DNA from: Dethiobacter sp.
GTDB lineage: Bacteria; Bacillota; Dethiobacteria; Dethiobacterales; Dethiobacteraceae
Direction: 5' to 3'
NCBI GenBank assembly: GCA_018335875.1
Contig: JAGXRN010000045.1
Span: 1-37,267, forward strand
DNA: 37,267 nt
The notes below the pieces were generated by a model, which made no database searches, was not told the DNA's origin, and worked only from the letters and a program-made list of their open reading frames with translations. Positions 1 through 7,768 of the stretch are shown here, piece after piece (position 1 is the stretch's first letter; the number at the start of each line of letters is the position of its first letter). A program made the position numbers and the translations under genes.

Positions 1-446
1 TACTAAAAATAGGTGTACGATAGAGGCAAAGAAGACTATCCGTTTTCGTTATGGAACGGCTGGTTTCCTGTGACCAAGTATTGATGAATAAGAGTAGCCA
101 CCTCAAAAACATATAGCCAGCTATATCAAGAACTGATTTATCTTATATATATATATTCTTAAAAACGTTTTTCCTTAAATATGGAATTATATGGGTTCAT
201 GAATTCGCCGTGCCGCTTTAACCTTTTTCCCTTCCACTGCCAGGATGTATGTGGTATAATCAACTGAGTAAAATATTTATACAGGATAGCTGTGCTTAAA
301 TATGTCAGAAAATTTTAGATATTAAGCTATTTTATATTTTTCTGTTTGAGAGTTCCTTAGGTCAATTATCACCCGTTTTACAGTTTTTTATAACCAGGGT
401 TAAATGCAGGAAAAGGGGGCGGCGTGCCATTTTAACAGTTAAACAG
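1..446. other. AT-rich non-coding region upstream of the sigma-54 activator
   Basis: No gene is supported here. The stretch holds a 7-bp inverted repeat with a 2-nt centre at 111-126 (ATATAGC/GCTATAT), a TA-repeat tract near 145-156 and a 12-bp palindrome AAAAACGTTTTT at 161-172. A candidate promoter (extended -10 TGGTATAAT, TATAAT at 255-260) precedes the regulator by about 170 nt; its -35 is poor. A stop-bounded 23-codon reading at 13-84 ends without a start or ribosome site and may be chance or a gene remnant. Confidence 0.5.
252..260 (+). promoter_or_regulatory. Candidate extended -10 promoter for the sigma-54 activator gene
   Basis: TGG followed directly by TATAAT (255-260) fits an extended -10 element. 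The hexamer 17 bp upstream (TTCCAC) matches the -35 consensus poorly, so the call rests mainly on the -10. It would give a 5' leader of roughly 160-180 nt. Confidence 0.35.
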
Positions 447-2543
447 GTGATGACCAAGGATTACCTGGCCATTTGCAATGATGCCTCGATTGAAGATGCT
501 GCCACACTGTTCCTCAAGCGCGGGTTGCAGCGTGTACCGGTGGTGGACAGCGAGGGGAAAACGGTAGGTATGATAGCAACTAACAGTTTTTTGATTGCCA
601 TGGTGGCCGGAATCGACATGAATACCCCTGTGCGGGAGGTAATGACTAAGACATTCTCCACCATCGATGAGTCAGCTCCTTTGAAAAAACTCTACAGCTA
701 CCCGGTGGAGCCGCTTCTTGTCGTCACAGCGGAAGGAAAACTGGCAGGCGTTCTGACTAAAGCTGATATGGACCGCATCGTCGGTGAAAAATGCTGGCTC
801 CACAATCAACAGCTTAAAGAGATCTTTAACGCAATCCCCACTGGGCTGCTTGTTGTTAATACCGAGGGAGTGGTAACTCTCTGTAATAGTTTCACCGAAA
901 AGCTGCTGGGATGCCAGTACGAGGATGCTCTGGGTCGTCACCTGTCTGAGATTGTGGATAAACCGCTGCTGCTTGGGGTCTTGGAGACCGGAAAGCCGGA
1001 AAAAGGCGGCAAGGAAGTAATAAACGGGATAACAGTTTTACGAAACCGTTTCCCTGTCAATAAAGACGGGGTAGTGGCCGGCGCCATTGAAGTCTTCCAG
1101 AACATCTCCGACCTGGAGACGATAGCCCATGAACTTCATTGTGTCAAAGCGCTTTCCCATGAACTGGAGGGAATTATTGAGTCCTCCTACGACGGTATTG
1201 TGGTTACAGACAATGAGGGGAAGCTGCTGCGTATCAGCAGAAGCTACAGCCGGATAGCAGGAATTCCCTGGGAGGATCTAATCAGGTATATTGGCTGCAA
1301 TATGCGGGATATTGAGTCAGGTGGTAAAGTTTCCAATTCAGTAAGCTTGCTTGTCCTGGATCAGAAAAAAACTGTGACTATAAATCAGCGGATTTTAAAC
1401 GGTAAGGAACTGATGGTAACCGGAAATCCCATCTTTGACGAAGAGGGAAAGATTGTCCGGGTTGTATGCAACATTCGCGATATCTCCATGCTCAATAAAC
1501 TAAAGCGTGAAATTGAAGAGAACAAAGAAGCAGCAGCACGCTACTGTGGAGAGCTGGAAGAACTAAGGGCACGCAACCTGCAGCTTGACGGCATAGTGGC
1601 GCAAAGCCCGGAAATGAAACGCGCAGTGGATTTGGCTGTCCGCGTGGCGTCTGTTAATTCTACTGTGCTGATTACCGGCGAGACAGGTACGGGTAAAGAA
1701 GTAATAGCCAAAATCATTCATAAGGCCGGCAGGAGGAACGACCAGCCGTTTATTACTGTAAACTGCGGCGCCATACCTGAAACACTGCTTGAATCCGAAC
1801 TCTTCGGCTATGATAAAGGCGCCTTTACAGGCGCCAACCGTGAGGGAAAGTTGGGCTTGCTGGAAGTAGCCAACAACGGAACTGTTTTCCTAGATGAGAT
1901 TGGCGACCTTCCTTTACTGCTCCAGGTTAAACTGTTAAGAGTACTGCAGGAACAGGAAATCTCCAGGGTTGGCGGCACTAAAACAATCAAATTAAATCTG
2001 CGTATTCTTGCTGCAACCAATAAAGATTTGTCGCAGATGGTAAAAGAGAAAACATTCCGGGAAGACTTTTTCTACAGGTTAAATGTTATCCCGATTCATA
2101 TGCCTCCCTTAAGAGAGAGGAGGGAGGATATTCTGCCGCTGGTACTTTACTTTTTGGACAAGTATAGCGAGAAGTATAACATGAAAAAAAGATTTTCAGC
2201 TGAAGTGCTGGATACTTTTGAACAGTATATGTGGCCGGGCAATGTGCGTGAACTGGAAAATCTTATTGAACGTGTGCTCGTTATCAGCGACGGGGAAACC
2301 ATAAAAGCAAGACACCTGCCTGGCTATATGACAGGACGGGGAGAGCTGAGAAGCATACCGATTACTGTTCACAATATAATGCCGTTAAAAGAAGCCGGTG
2401 AAATTGTGGAAAAAGAACTCCTTTCCAAAGTGCTAAGCACAGGGAGAAGCACGAGAAAAGCCGCCAGCATCCTTGGGGTAGACCACTCAACTATCGTGCG
2501 CAAAATAAACAAATACAGCCTGATAATCAATAAGGGAAAATAA
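447..2543 (+). CDS. Sigma-54-dependent transcriptional activator with CBS pair and two PAS domains
   Basis: This is a sigma-54 enhancer-binding protein of about 700 residues. Two CBS domains occupy roughly residues 1-112 and probably bind an adenine nucleotide or similar ligand. PAS-like domains lie near 120-225 and 240-350, followed by a short coiled coil (350-380). The AAA+ domain (about 385-620) has Walker A GETGTGKE at 411-418, the sigma-54-contact loop GAFTGA at 458-463 and Walker B FLDEIGD. A Fis-type helix-turn-helix sits at about 665-690. GTG 447 and ATG 450 both lack a good ribosome site. The reading frame stays open upstream, and codons from ATT 429 extend the first CBS domain with a purine-rich AGGAAAAGGGGG at 408-419 in front, so initiation at ATT 429 is possible. 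Repeats and a -24/-12 promoter just downstream imply that it controls the adjacent transporter operon. Confidence 0.93.
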   Translation: MMTKDYLAICNDASIEDAATLFLKRGLQRVPVVDSEGKTVGMIATNSFLIAMVAGIDMNTPVREVMTKTFSTIDESAPLKKLYSYPVEPLLVVTAEGKLAGVLTKADMDRIVGEKCWLHNQQLKEIFNAIPTGLLVVNTEGVVTLCNSFTEKLLGCQYEDALGRHLSEIVDKPLLLGVLETGKPEKGGKEVINGITVLRNRFPVNKDGVVAGAIEVFQNISDLETIAHELHCVKALSHELEGIIESSYDGIVVTDNEGKLLRISRSYSRIAGIPWEDLIRYIGCNMRDIESGGKVSNSVSLLVLDQKKTVTINQRILNGKELMVTGNPIFDEEGKIVRVVCNIRDISMLNKLKREIEENKEAAARYCGELEELRARNLQLDGIVAQSPEMKRAVDLAVRVASVNSTVLITGETGTGKEVIAKIIHKAGRRNDQPFITVNCGAIPETLLESELFGYDKGAFTGANREGKLGLLEVANNGTVFLDEIGDLPLLLQVKLLRVLQEQEISRVGGTKTIKLNLRILAATNKDLSQMVKEKTFREDFFYRLNVIPIHMPPLRERREDILPLVLYFLDKYSEKYNMKKRFSAEVLDTFEQYMWPGNVRELENLIERVLVISDGETIKARHLPGYMTGRGELRSIPITVHNIMPLKEAGEIVEKELLSKVLSTGRSTRKAASILGVDHSTIVRKINKYSLIINKGK

Positions 2544-2545
2544 TG

Positions 2546-2616
2546 TGGTGCAACGGTACACCAATAATCAGGCAACGGTGCACCAACAATCAGGCAACGG
2601 TGCAATTGCGCAAGGC
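2546..2616 (+). repeat. Three 22-bp-period direct repeats, candidate upstream activator sequence
   Basis: The core GCAACGGT occurs at 2550-2557, 2572-2579 and 2594-2601, exactly 22 bp (about two helical turns) apart. The first copies carry inverted arms (TGGTG...CACCA at 2546-2563) and the third runs into TTGCGCAA. The array begins three bases after the activator stop codon and ends about 60 bp before a -24/-12 promoter. This is the usual arrangement of an enhancer for a sigma-54 activator. Binding by the adjacent regulator is inferred. Confidence 0.7.
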
Positions 2617-2676
2617 TATGAATAAATAATGTCGCCGGAAAGCACATGTTTAAATAGCTTTGAATTATCCTTTCTG

Positions 2677-2693
2677 TGGTATGAAGTTTGCAT
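2677..2693 (+). promoter_or_regulatory. Sigma-54 (-24/-12) promoter for the ABC transporter operon
   Basis: TGGTATGAAGTTTGCAT matches the sigma-54 consensus TGGCACG-N4-TTGCA/T, with the invariant GG (2678-2679) and GC (2690-2691) separated by the required 10 nt. Transcription would start near 2703 and give a leader of about 145 nt. The site sits between the candidate enhancer repeats and the binding-protein gene. Confidence 0.78.
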
Positions 2694-2849
2694 GTAATGC
2701 TGTATGAAGAAGATTTGCTTAACATCGGCTCAAAATAGACAGAAAATTCCAAAATGACTGATAGCGGAAGGGGTGGTGCCTTCGTCAAAAGTTGTAACCA
2801 TGGGTTGGCGTAGTTTAGGTTTCGAAAAAAAAGGAGGGGAAATTATTTA

Positions 2850-4133
2850 ATGAAACGGGCAAAAAAACTGTTGGCTGTATTGTTAATTCTGGCACTGGCT
2901 GTAACTATTGCAGGTTGTGGTAAAAAGACTGAGCCTACACCGGCGCCCGGCCCCACACCGGCACAGCCGCCCAAAGAGGTGGTCATCGGCTACAGCGGGC
3001 CTTTGAGCGGCCCCGCGGCTGAATACGGGCAGGATTGTCTAAACGGTATCATATACGCTGTGGAGGAAATTAAAAATGCCGGTGGATTCGAAGTAAACGG
3101 GCAAAAATATATCTTCAAGCTGGAATCCATCGATGATGGCGCCAACCCGACTCAATCAGTAACAAATGCGCGCAGGCTTCAGGAATTAAACGCAGTAGCA
3201 ATTACAAACCCGGTTATGACTTCCATTGCGCCCATGATTGAACTAAACCAGGAAGCGGGCAATGAATTCCTGATGCTGGCCTATACCAGCACACCCAAGG
3301 TAGTACAGACAGGGAATAAATATTTGGTTGCTGTACCGCCCCCATTTACGGTTTATATTAACGCCTTCTCAAAACTGGCCTGGGACAAGGGCTGGCGCAA
3401 AGGGGCCATGGTGATAACACTGGGAGCATACGGCGATGAATGGCGGCAGCTTTTCAAAGCTCACTGGGAGGGCCTCGGCGGCCAGATAACAGCTGACCAG
3501 CCGGCAAACTATTATACAGAGGTTGATTACTCTGCCCAGTTGACTGCATCACTTGCCACCAACCCCGATTTTTTGCTCATTGGCGGGCCTTCACAGCCCA
3601 CCGCCCTGGTGATGGAACAGGCGCGTATGCTTGGATTTACAGGCGCGTTTTTACTTATCGACCAGGCTAAGATGGAGTATATTGAGTCTCTGATTGGCTT
3701 GGATATGATGGGCGAAGTAATCGGCGTGGGCCGGATTATGGATTTCCCGTCTGCGACGGCCAAAAAGTTCGATGACGGTTACACCAAGAGATTTGGTGTG
3801 ATGAATACCTGGGAATCTGTGCTTAACTACACCATGACGCACAAACTGGCGCTTGCCATGCAGGCGGCAGGGAGCGTAGACGATGTAGCGGCTATTGTTG
3901 CGGCGTACCCGAAAGTCTATCCCATAAAAGGCGACACATACCCGGTTGAATATTTCGGCGTAGAGGCCGGCGGCGCCACTTACCTGCCGGCGATGGTGCA
4001 GACAATTGAGGCTGGCAAATATTCGAAACCGGCACTTTATGTCTGGTGGGCAAAAACAGATGCCGAGTTCCAGCAGGTTAAATCACAAGCCCAGGACGGT
4101 AGCAACATGGTTAAAATGGATCTTAAACGCTAA
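2850..4133 (+). CDS. ABC transporter substrate-binding lipoprotein, branched-chain amino acid (Leu/Ile/Val) type
   Basis: This is the extracytoplasmic receptor of the adjacent LivHMGF-type importer (Peripla_BP_6 / type I periplasmic fold). The N-terminus is a lipoprotein signal: KR-rich start, hydrophobic core, and lipobox IAGC with the lipidated Cys at residue 23. A Pro-rich linker (about 28-42) follows, then the typical opening VVIGYSGPLSGPAAEYGQD. Length (427 aa) is normal for the family. The start has a strong AGGAGGGG site. The ligand cannot be read from sequence. The family binds branched-chain amino acids, amides, urea and also aromatic or aliphatic acids, and the acyl-CoA synthetase downstream makes a carboxylic acid plausible. 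Transcription is probably sigma-54 dependent. Confidence 0.93.
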   Translation: MKRAKKLLAVLLILALAVTIAGCGKKTEPTPAPGPTPAQPPKEVVIGYSGPLSGPAAEYGQDCLNGIIYAVEEIKNAGGFEVNGQKYIFKLESIDDGANPTQSVTNARRLQELNAVAITNPVMTSIAPMIELNQEAGNEFLMLAYTSTPKVVQTGNKYLVAVPPPFTVYINAFSKLAWDKGWRKGAMVITLGAYGDEWRQLFKAHWEGLGGQITADQPANYYTEVDYSAQLTASLATNPDFLLIGGPSQPTALVMEQARMLGFTGAFLLIDQAKMEYIESLIGLDMMGEVIGVGRIMDFPSATAKKFDDGYTKRFGVMNTWESVLNYTMTHKLALAMQAAGSVDDVAAIVAAYPKVYPIKGDTYPVEYFGVEAGGATYLPAMVQTIEAGKYSKPALYVWWAKTDAEFQQVKSQAQDGSNMVKMDLKR

Positions 4134-4146
4134 GCCTTAACAGGGA

Positions 4147-4180
4147 GCAATTGTCCCGCCGGAGAGGGCGGGACAATTGC
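4147..4180 (+). terminator. 14-bp perfect stem-loop between binding-protein and permease genes
   Basis: GCAATTGTCCCGCC (4147-4160) pairs perfectly with 4167-4180 around a 6-nt loop. It lacks a full U-run, so it is more likely a partial terminator or 3' mRNA stabiliser than a full stop. Such structures often keep binding-protein mRNA in excess over permease mRNA. It also shows that a TTG at 4151, inside the stem, is not the permease start. Confidence 0.65.
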
Positions 4181-4222
4181 CCAAATCTTTTCTATAATAT
4201 AAAGCGTAAAGGGTGTGAATCC

Positions 4223-5083
4223 GTGCAGCTCTTTTTACAACAGGTATTTAACGGCATTATGATAGGAAGTACTTATGCCATTGTTGCCCTTGGGCTCACA
4301 CTGGTCTTTGGTATTTTACATGTGCCTAATTTTGCCCACGGCCACCTGTACATGCTGGGCGCCTATGTCACTTTTTTTATGATGAAGCTATACGGGCTTA
4401 GTTTTTGGCCGGCGTTGCTGATTTCCATGCTCGTGCTTGCCTTGATAGGTGTTTTGGTGGAAAGAATTGTCTTTAGGCCGTTAATCAATCAAGCCCATAT
4501 CACCATGTTTATTTCAGCTATCGGACTTTTGATGCTGATTGAAAACTTTGTAATTGTGGCCTGGGGCCCCCGGGCTCACCGTATTCAAAACCCCTACCCC
4601 ACTATTGTCAGAGTGTTTGGCATCACCATGACGCATCAGCGCATAATTGTCATTGCCGCGGCTGTAATCCTGATGGTTCTGCTGCAGCTATTTATTAAAA
4701 AGACTATTGTGGGCACCACCATCGAGGCGGTGGCCCAGGACCGCGAAGGCGCCCTAATGATGGGGATCAGCGTCAATCGTGTGGCAGGGATGACCTTTGC
4801 TATTTCATCGGCTCTCGCTGCTGCCGCCGCTTCGCTGGTGGCCCCCATTTTCATGATTTCGCCCACCATGGGTGGCCTGCTGGTGATGAAGGCTATGATT
4901 ATAATCATCTTGGGAGGAATGGGAAGTATTAAAGGGGCTATTTTGGGCGGCTATATTCTCGGCTTGGTGGAAGCCTTAGGCGGCGGTTATCTTTCGGCCG
5001 CGTATAAAGACGTTTTTGCTTTTGGACTGCTGATTGCAGTTTTGGCCGTTAAGCCCACAGGCCTGTTTGGAAAGGAGAAATAG
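4223..5083 (+). CDS. livH: Branched-chain amino acid-type ABC transporter permease, LivH family
   Basis: This is the first membrane subunit of the importer. It is very hydrophobic with about eight predicted membrane segments and shows the LivH opening FNGIMIGSTYAIVALGLTL, then VFGILHVPNFAHGHLYMLG. The cytoplasmic coupling region around GTTIEAVAQDREGALMMGI is the contact for the ATPases. I chose GTG 4223 because AAAGGGTG lies about 9 nt upstream and the protein then begins at the usual family position. The longer reading frame from TTG 4151 would add 24 residues encoded by a stem-loop. The gene stops two bases before livM. Confidence 0.92.
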   Translation: MQLFLQQVFNGIMIGSTYAIVALGLTLVFGILHVPNFAHGHLYMLGAYVTFFMMKLYGLSFWPALLISMLVLALIGVLVERIVFRPLINQAHITMFISAIGLLMLIENFVIVAWGPRAHRIQNPYPTIVRVFGITMTHQRIIVIAAAVILMVLLQLFIKKTIVGTTIEAVAQDREGALMMGISVNRVAGMTFAISSALAAAAASLVAPIFMISPTMGGLLVMKAMIIIILGGMGSIKGAILGGYILGLVEALGGGYLSAAYKDVFAFGLLIAVLAVKPTGLFGKEK

Positions 5084-5085
5084 CC

Positions 5086-6114
5086 ATGGACATCAAAAAA
5101 ATCTTAAAAGAAAAGTGGCCTTATTTATTCCTGCTGCTTGTGGCCTTTGCAGTACCGGTGCTTGTCTCCAGCCGTTATGTTTTCCAGGTGATTGTGATCA
5201 GTGTGGTTTGGTCTGTTGCTGCGCTCTCTCTCAATTTGGTTTTAGGCTACACCGGACTTGCTTCCCTTGCACATGCCGGTTTTTTTGGTATCGGCGCTTA
5301 CGGAGTTGCATTACTGACCAGGGGAGGGATGTCCTTTTGGCTGGCCCTGCCTCTATCGGCGCTTTTGGCCACTGTTGTAGGCCTCTTTATTGCTATGCCC
5401 GCTCTGCGCACCCGTGAGTCTTATTTTGCCATCAGCACACTTTGCTTTGGTGTGATTATTTACATCGTGGCTGGCAACTGGCTGAGCCTCACCGGGGGGC
5501 ATACCGGCATCATCGGCATTCCACGTGTAACCCCTATCCGCCTGCCGTTTTTAACAATTGAGTTTACCAGCCTCACATCGCAGTATTACCTGGTGCTGGT
5601 GCTTCTCTTGCTTACACTGTTTGTGATGCACCGGCTGGTTTATTCTTTGCAGGGGCTTACATTTATGTCAATTCGCAATAACGAGGTACTTGCCGAAGCA
5701 GTGGGGATTAATGCTTTCAGCACTAAACTGCTTTCCTTTTGCATTGCCAATTTTATCGTGGCACTGGCAGGAGGGGTGTACGCGCCTCTTATGGGCAGTA
5801 TCAGCCCCACTGTCACCATGCATATCCTGACTTTTAACTGGCTTGTCTTTACTCTCCTTGGCGGAGTGGCCACATTGGCCGGCCCGATTATCGGCGCTTT
5901 TGCCATCACGGTGCTGATAGAATCCCTCTACTTTCTCGGGGAGTACCAGCTTATCATTTTTGGTGCTTTGTTGATTGTAGTCATCATTTATTTCCCGCGC
6001 GGGTTGATGGGGATTTATGATAATCTTAGCTTAAAGGCAAAGGACTTCTACCAGCAAAGGAGGTCGGGATTTAAGGATGTGCAACGCATTGCTCAAAGTC
6101 GAGGATCTGACTAA
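5086..6114 (+). CDS. livM: Branched-chain amino acid-type ABC transporter permease, LivM family
   Basis: This is the second membrane subunit, 342 aa, with many hydrophobic helices. It carries the LivM signatures LNLVLGYTGLASLAHAGFFGIGAYG (about residues 48-72) and, near 200, the coupling segment SIRNNEVLAEAVGIN. The ATG has GGAGAAA upstream at the livH stop (TAG, then CC, then ATG), so translation is coupled. The 3' end overlaps livG by 38 nt. It should form the heterodimeric pore with the LivH-type subunit. Confidence 0.93.
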   Translation: MDIKKILKEKWPYLFLLLVAFAVPVLVSSRYVFQVIVISVVWSVAALSLNLVLGYTGLASLAHAGFFGIGAYGVALLTRGGMSFWLALPLSALLATVVGLFIAMPALRTRESYFAISTLCFGVIIYIVAGNWLSLTGGHTGIIGIPRVTPIRLPFLTIEFTSLTSQYYLVLVLLLLTLFVMHRLVYSLQGLTFMSIRNNEVLAEAVGINAFSTKLLSFCIANFIVALAGGVYAPLMGSISPTVTMHILTFNWLVFTLLGGVATLAGPIIGAFAITVLIESLYFLGEYQLIIFGALLIVVIIYFPRGLMGIYDNLSLKAKDFYQQRRSGFKDVQRIAQSRGSD

Positions 6115-6850
6115 GCAGTTTGGCGGGCTTTTGGCGGTTAATAAGGTTAACTTTGAAGTATATGAAGGAGAAATCCTCGCAATAATCGGGCCAAACGGAG
6201 CGGGCAAAACGTCTATTTTTAATCTGATCAGCAAGTTGATGCCAGCTACTTCAGGCAGCGTCCATTTTCTGAATGAGAATATCACCGGCCTAAAGTCCTA
6301 CCAGGTTGCGGCTCGGGGCATCACCCGGACTTTTCAGGCCACTTCCCTCTTTGACCAGTTAAGAGTAGTTGACAATCTGGCCATCGGCCGCAGAGTGCGT
6401 ACCAGGACCCGCTCCTGGGACGCTATTCTCCACAACTCTGTCTGGAAGAAAGACAAGGAAGAGACGACTTTGAAGGTGATGATGATGCTGGGTTTTATCG
6501 GCCTGCAGGAGAAACCATTTCACTTCGTGTCTTCACTTTCCCAGGAAGAGCAGAAACGGCTGGCAATCGGCGTCGCCCTGATGAGCGACCCCAAGATAAT
6601 ACTGCTGGATGAGCCGTGCGGAGGAATCAACAACGACGAAACCGAAGGTATCACACAGTTGATCCGCAATATTAAAGAGGCAGGCATCACCGTTTGCCTT
6701 ATCGAGCATAAAATGCGTATGGTCATGGGCCTTGCCGACCGCATAGTGGTACTTAATTACGGCTGCAAGATTGCTGAAGGCGAGCCTCAGGAAATCAGGA
6801 GCAATCCCACAGTTATCGAGGCCTACCTGGGGGGGGGAAATCATTGTTAA
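6077..6850 (+). CDS. livG: ABC transporter ATP-binding protein, LivG family, with degenerate signature motif
   Basis: This is the first ATPase of the importer, 257 aa. Walker A GPNGAGKT lies near residues 38-45, the LivG-typical GITRTFQATSLFDQLRVVDNL follows near 90, Walker B is IILLDEPCGGIN, and the H-loop is IEHKM. The ABC signature is unusual: where LivG proteins usually read LSYGQ or LPYGQ, this one reads LSQEEQ, so the conserved Gly is replaced by Glu. ATG 6077 has AAAGGAGG about 13 nt upstream, inside livM. The C-terminus crosses a run of nine G residues (6829-6837) and overlaps livF. Confidence 0.92.
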   Translation: MCNALLKVEDLTKQFGGLLAVNKVNFEVYEGEILAIIGPNGAGKTSIFNLISKLMPATSGSVHFLNENITGLKSYQVAARGITRTFQATSLFDQLRVVDNLAIGRRVRTRTRSWDAILHNSVWKKDKEETTLKVMMMLGFIGLQEKPFHFVSSLSQEEQKRLAIGVALMSDPKIILLDEPCGGINNDETEGITQLIRNIKEAGITVCLIEHKMRMVMGLADRIVVLNYGCKIAEGEPQEIRSNPTVIEAYLGGGNHC

Positions 6851-7551
6851 AACTGAACGATGTCTCAGTAGCCTTAGGCGGCTATAGGATACTTGAAAAA
6901 ATTTCCCTGGAAATCAAGCAGGGCGAGTGTGTGGCCCTGCTTGGCAACAACGGGTCCGGCAAGTCCACTCTCTTTCGTACCGTGGCGGGGATAACGAAGC
7001 CATCGGGGGGGACCATTGAATTTAAAGGTGAGCCAATCCACCGCTTACCGGCTGACAAAATTGTCTGCAGGGGGTTGGTTCTCTGTCCCGAAGGACGCCG
7101 ACTTTTTCCACAGCTTTCAGTCTATAAGAACCTGAGGCTTGGCGCTTATGTAAGAAAGTGCAGCGCCGCCGAGTTGCATAAGACACTGGATCAAAACTAT
7201 GAACTGTTCCCCATCCTGAAAGAAAGGAAAGATCAACTGGCGGGGACACTTAGCGGCGGGGAACAGCAGATGCTGGCCATTGCCCGTTCCCTGATGTGTG
7301 AACCCTCTTTTCTGCTGATGGATGAGCCTTCCATGGGACTGGCGCCTAAGGTCGTACAAAAAATCGCGGAGACAGTAAAAACAATTTGTGAGATGGGAAC
7401 CACTGTGTTTCTGTCAGAACAGAATGCCAACATGGCTCTGCAGGTGACAAACCGCGGGTATGTCCTGGAAAGCGGTACTATTATGCTGGAAGGGGCAAGC
7501 TCCGACCTGGCAGACAATGACCTTGTGCGCAAGGCCTACCTCGGCGCTTAA
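6844..7551 (+). CDS. livF: ABC transporter ATP-binding protein, LivF family
   Basis: This is the second ATPase of the importer, 235 aa, the normal LivF length. Walker A GNNGSGKST lies near residues 35-43. The LivF hallmark PEGRRLFPQLSVYKNLRLGA follows near 80-99. The signature is canonical, LSGGEQQMLAIARSLM, and Walker B is LLMDEPSMGLAP. The start is TTG 6844, overlapping the livG end by 7 nt. The G-rich run 6829-6837 serves as its ribosome site. The final gene of the transporter operon, it is followed by a terminator hairpin. Confidence 0.93.
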   Translation: MLKLNDVSVALGGYRILEKISLEIKQGECVALLGNNGSGKSTLFRTVAGITKPSGGTIEFKGEPIHRLPADKIVCRGLVLCPEGRRLFPQLSVYKNLRLGAYVRKCSAAELHKTLDQNYELFPILKERKDQLAGTLSGGEQQMLAIARSLMCEPSFLLMDEPSMGLAPKVVQKIAETVKTICEMGTTVFLSEQNANMALQVTNRGYVLESGTIMLEGASSDLADNDLVRKAYLGA

Positions 7552-7595
7552 TCAGCTAAGCCGTGTATGATAAATTTACTGATTTAAAGCTCTGC

Positions 7596-7646
7596 ACCGG
7601 CGCCTGTGGGCCTGAATCCCCACAGTGTGCCGGTTACTTTTATTTT
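7596..7646 (+). terminator. Rho-independent terminator of the liv-type operon
   Basis: An outer stem ACCGGC (7596-7601) pairs with GCCGGT (7629-7634), and an inner stem CTGTGGG (7604-7610) pairs with CCCACAG (7618-7624). The tract that follows is U-rich (TACTTTTATTTT). It separates the transporter operon from the acyl-CoA synthetase. Confidence 0.7.
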
Positions 7647-7699
7647 GTGAAAATACTTTTTTATATTTATTAGACAGGATTTTAAAAAAAGGGATTATT

Positions 7700-7711
7700 G
7701 ACCTGCAGGTC
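7700..7711. promoter_or_regulatory. 12-bp perfect palindrome upstream of acyl-CoA synthetase
   Basis: GACCTGCAGGTC is a perfect palindrome 58 nt before the predicted GTG start, overlapping a TTGACC that could act as a -35 element. It could be an operator, but no partner is known and a single 12-mer palindrome can arise by chance. Confidence 0.3.
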
Positions 7712-7768
7712 GAAGAAAAAGCGTGAGCAGACCAATCTGAGAAAGCAATGTCAAGGGAGGATTTCCAG

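Noticed and set aside
13..84. Peptide reading at the window start as a gene remnant
   Set aside because: Bounded by stops, no start signal, and too short to assign; may be chance.
2546..2616. Short CRISPR-like array
   Set aside because: Repeats are only about 8 bp cores with near-identical 14-bp intervals, and the position fits a sigma-54 enhancer.
4151..4222. N-terminal extension of the LivH-type permease from TTG 4151
   Set aside because: It lies within a perfect 14-bp stem-loop, has no ribosome site and precedes the normal family N-terminus; GTG 4223 has AAAGGGTG.
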